64,000 bases of DNA from Otis tarda (Eukaryota > Chordata > Aves > Otidiformes > Otididae): NCBI GenBank assembly GCA_026413225.1, contig CM048552.1, positions 203,001,553-203,065,552 of the forward strand. The letters are read 5' to 3'. The position numbers and the translations under genes were made by a program. Positions 61,167 to 64,000 of this stretch are shown here, in pieces. How positions within the stretch are numbered: position 1 is the first letter of the stretch; the number at the start of each line of letters is the position of its first letter. The notes under the pieces were generated by a model. That model made no database searches and was not told the DNA's origin. It saw only the letters and a program-made list of their open reading frames with translations.

Positions 61167-61250
61167 ATATACTATGTATATATTGTATATATACTATGTA
61201 TATATTGTATAAATTTGTATGTATATGTGTATGCATATATATATATGCAC
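61167..61250 (+). repeat. TA-rich repeat with 16-bp palindrome
   Basis: A roughly 22-bp unit atatatactatgtatatattgt occurs twice in tandem (61,167-61,208). It is followed by the palindrome gcatatatatatatgc near 61,233-61,248. The stretch can form cruciform-type structures and is likely unstable in length. Confidence 0.75.
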
Positions 61251-62186
61251 ACATATATGAGAAAGCGAAATCAAGAAACTTGAAAATATAAAGTACATCA
61301 CATAAATCCAACCAAAGCCTATTTCCTTAATGACTGACTTTCAGGCTTAGGAAATAAAGTCAGAAATATACAATAGCTGTAAGATCTTTCTTTCACTTTC
61401 TCTTTTTTAAAGGTCTCTGAATGATGGAAAAAGGTTACTATTGTGTTGATTGCTATTCTCCCTTCAGTTGCCTATTTAAATTCAGTAATATTATACCTGT
61501 CTGTACTTGCTACTTGAAATAAGAACATCTCTACTCTGCTTCTTATTGCTTTCCTGTATTCTGGCAGTGCTGAGAATTCTCAACTGACAGCTCCCATCGT
61601 GCTCCGTTCCACAAGCCTCCAGTAGGGCATATCTTTCCCCCTCTAAAAGTTCGTTAACTAAATAACAAGCTGACAAAAAAAAATAGGTTGAATAAAATAT
61701 CTTCCATGTTTTCTGAATAGAGAGAAAGGTTAGCAGAAGGAAATGTGACTTGCTCCTCAGTGCACACACAGCCAAATCAAGAACTGTCTTCAGATCTCCT
61801 GTTTTCCCAGTGCCATCGCTACAAGACCTTCAGTCCTACCTTTGATTTAACTTTCTTTTATACTTTCCTCGTGCACCTGCTGTTCAATATCAGAGGTTTG
61901 AATTCTACAGAATGACAAGGCAAGCATACAAATGTGCAAGGTTGTAGATGTAACCAAGATAATTAACATGGAGAGGTATGCTCAGAATTTTTTTTTTTAC
62001 TTTTTTTTCTTCACAGATAACAACTTTATTGCCTTTGAAGTTAAGAAGAAGTACCATGTAGTATTCCTACTGCAATTAATTGATGAATACATTCCACCCC
62101 CCACCCCGAGTTTCTTCTTTGTGTAGAAACCTGCCACTATGCAATCTAAATATGTATATTAAAAATAAGGAAAAGAATAAAGAGAC

Positions 62187-62209
62187 GGGGGCGGGGGCGG
62201 GGGGCTGGG
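62187..62209 (+). other. strong G-quadruplex motif
   Basis: Four G runs of five, five, six and three bases, separated by C, C and CT. Loops this short favour a very stable quadruplex. It stands alone in AT-rich DNA, with no CpG island around it. Confidence 0.85.
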
Positions 62210-63953
62210 AGTAACTAGCTGATATGTGTCAGTTACAGTATTTGTATTCTGAATTTATTCTTCCAGCCTTGCTTGAAATCCTAGAGAAATTGAGAGCTTC
62301 AGTTAAAACTGACCTTAGACAGTTTCAACTCACATGATGATTATTTGCTCAGAAGTTCACTAAAGGTCTGTTTGACTGTGGTAGTATTACAGGAGGTCAC
62401 ATTTTTTTCAAAGATGAACTATTCTTGAACAATTTTTACAATTTATTGGGCAGAAATAAGTTGTCCATCAATATCAACTACATTCTTTTTTTTTCACATT
62501 TCTCTTGAATTGTTTTCTGTTGTTTTTTTAATCACTATTTCTTGAAGATTTTACAAGAAAAAGCCACATTTCTCTCAATAATAGAGCTCTCCATACCTCT
62601 GTTACAGTACAGCAAAACTGTAATAGATTGTACTATCTTATGACATTCTCAGATTTTTAATTTTACAGTGTGAAGATCTGGGACCAAGCAGAGCAACAGG
62701 TAATTAATATTTTCAGAATATCTGGAAACTTTAAGTAGTGTATAGGCACATTGAGCTGGAACCTGAACATGTATTTGATAAGTTTATGATTTAGTAGCAG
62801 TTTGAAAATATGAGATAATCACATGCAATAAATTTATTTAAAAAAATAATATTTAGATTCTGTTTTAGAATAATACTGTAGTTCTTTTTTTTTGCAAAAG
62901 CTGAGAGATTGTTCTGATCAGACCATATTTGATACCACAAAAAGTACTTCCCTCTTTGTTTTGTTTGTCAAGAATGTAAAACAGTACAGAGATATGAAAG
63001 GTGTTGCCAGATAAGCATTGGTATGTTGACATCTAAAGACTTTTCACAGCTAGCCTTCTGAGGCTACTCCATTGAGCCTGCACAGATACTCCGAGTCATG
63101 CTATTGTGACAAAATTCTCTGTGACAAAGTCTTGGATCTAGATACCCTGGAAACCCTGTCTGTACCACAAGTAAAACAGTGTTTTTAGTGGGCTGCTGAG
63201 GAATTAGGCAGGAAATAAAACCTGAATTCTACCAGTACTTTGCCTGAAAAGAACGGTTACTGTGAAATATTTCAAATTTTAAGAACCACTGGCTGGTTAA
63301 AAAATGTTTCATTCTAATTTTTCCATCCAACCCTGCTACTTACAGATTTTTTATGGGAAAATAAATGATAATGAAATGAAAGCTTCTTTCCTTAAAGGAA
63401 GTAATGAAACAAAGAAATGTCTAGAGAAAGTAATATCCATTTTCCTTGATGCAACAGTCCCTCAAAACCTGTACATTTATTATTGACTCTACTTTTAGCA
63501 TAATTATAGAAAGTACATTTAAAGAATTATATGCAAACATGTTTGGGAGGATTTTTTAGTTATTCTACCACAGCATACAGATTTCCATTAAAAAATATAT
63601 ATATTAAATCAGACTTTCAGCTATGTATTCAAAAATCCTGCCTCTGGCAGAATTTATTCTTTATTCCAGAAAGTTTAGAGCAAGGGAGACAGGAGATCCG
63701 TAGAGCAAGAGTTTTGGAGATGTTTCTTTTTAAAAATTTATTAAGACAAATAAGTGAGACAAATATGTGAAGTAATACATTGTTAAAGAAATGAAAAGTG
63801 CCCTATGCTGCAATGCAGAAATGAGGAGACACACAACAAAATAGAAAAATTCAAAATGAAACAAATTAAGACATGACTATGGAGCTCATTACCACAGGAT
63901 GACAACAGGACAAGAGATTAGTGGGGTTCAAAAGAAGGTGAGGAATGTACATG

Positions 63954-63974
63954 AAGTAGAAGAAGAAGAAGAAT
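63954..63974 (+). repeat. short (GAA)n run
   Basis: About five GAA units, interrupted once. A simple repeat close to the window end. Confidence 0.75.
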
Positions 63975-64000
63975 TATATCAGTAATTAACATTTTTCTAA

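Larger units (their letters stand above)
57606..64000. other. AT-rich non-coding region, no gene recognised
   Basis: No open frame above 113 codons and none with a recognisable domain. No CR1 or LTR copy was seen. The content is AT-rich single-copy-looking DNA with A/T runs, a TA-rich repeat near 61,167-61,250, a strong G-quadruplex motif at 62,187 and a short GAA run near 63,960. Confidence 0.55.

Noticed and set aside
1-64000. Bacterial-type systems (CRISPR arrays, operons, phage) or tRNA/rRNA genes
   Set aside because: The window has avian CR1 and LTR elements and no arrays of spaced direct repeats, operon-like gene packing or cloverleaf genes that I could see.

Overview
The window looks like nuclear DNA of a bird. 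Five fragments of CR1 retrotransposons carry the avian 3' end, with short ATTCTATGAT-type tail repeats. Three long-terminal-repeat (LTR) insertions have ERV-L-like structure and 5-bp target-site duplications. The rest is AT-rich, single-copy-looking vertebrate sequence. I could identify no host protein-coding exon. The base composition and lack of long open frames fit an intron or intergenic domain around one CpG island.

Layout: 1-23,290 is AT-rich non-coding DNA with simple repeats and a few stretches that read like conserved enhancers. A CpG island at about 23,467-24,725 contains poly-T tracts, a GC box and a G-quadruplex motif, and is the only strong host promoter candidate. About 315 bp beyond it is a solo LTR (25,041-25,854, minus strand, ACTAG duplication) with 38-bp repeats, a TATA-like box and a polyadenylation signal. 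From 26,071 to 46,690 there are five CR1 fragments, a second solo LTR (38,249-39,199, minus strand) and a GC-richer patch at 33,340-33,690.

The dominant feature is a complete provirus on the minus strand at 50,569-57,600, flanked by ATAGA duplications. Its order is 5' LTR (56,984-57,600), primer-binding site matching tRNA-Lys, a leader with a 126-codon hydrophobic open frame, gag with a Pro/Ala-rich 10-residue repeat, protease and reverse transcriptase, RNase H, integrase, a polypurine tract and 3' LTR (50,569-51,188). There is no env. The two LTRs differ by only 2 substitutions and 2 small indels, so the insertion is young, yet the gag-pol frame is broken at about six places. Nearly all breaks lie at short homopolymers and the visible catalytic residues are intact. 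This suggests either small assembly indels or a defective copy mobilised in trans.

All three LTR insertions lie on the minus strand downstream of the CpG island. This is the orientation expected if they sit in introns of a plus-strand gene starting at the island, but that gene remains inferred. From 57,606 to the end the sequence is again AT-rich non-coding DNA, with one strong G-quadruplex motif at 62,187-62,209.
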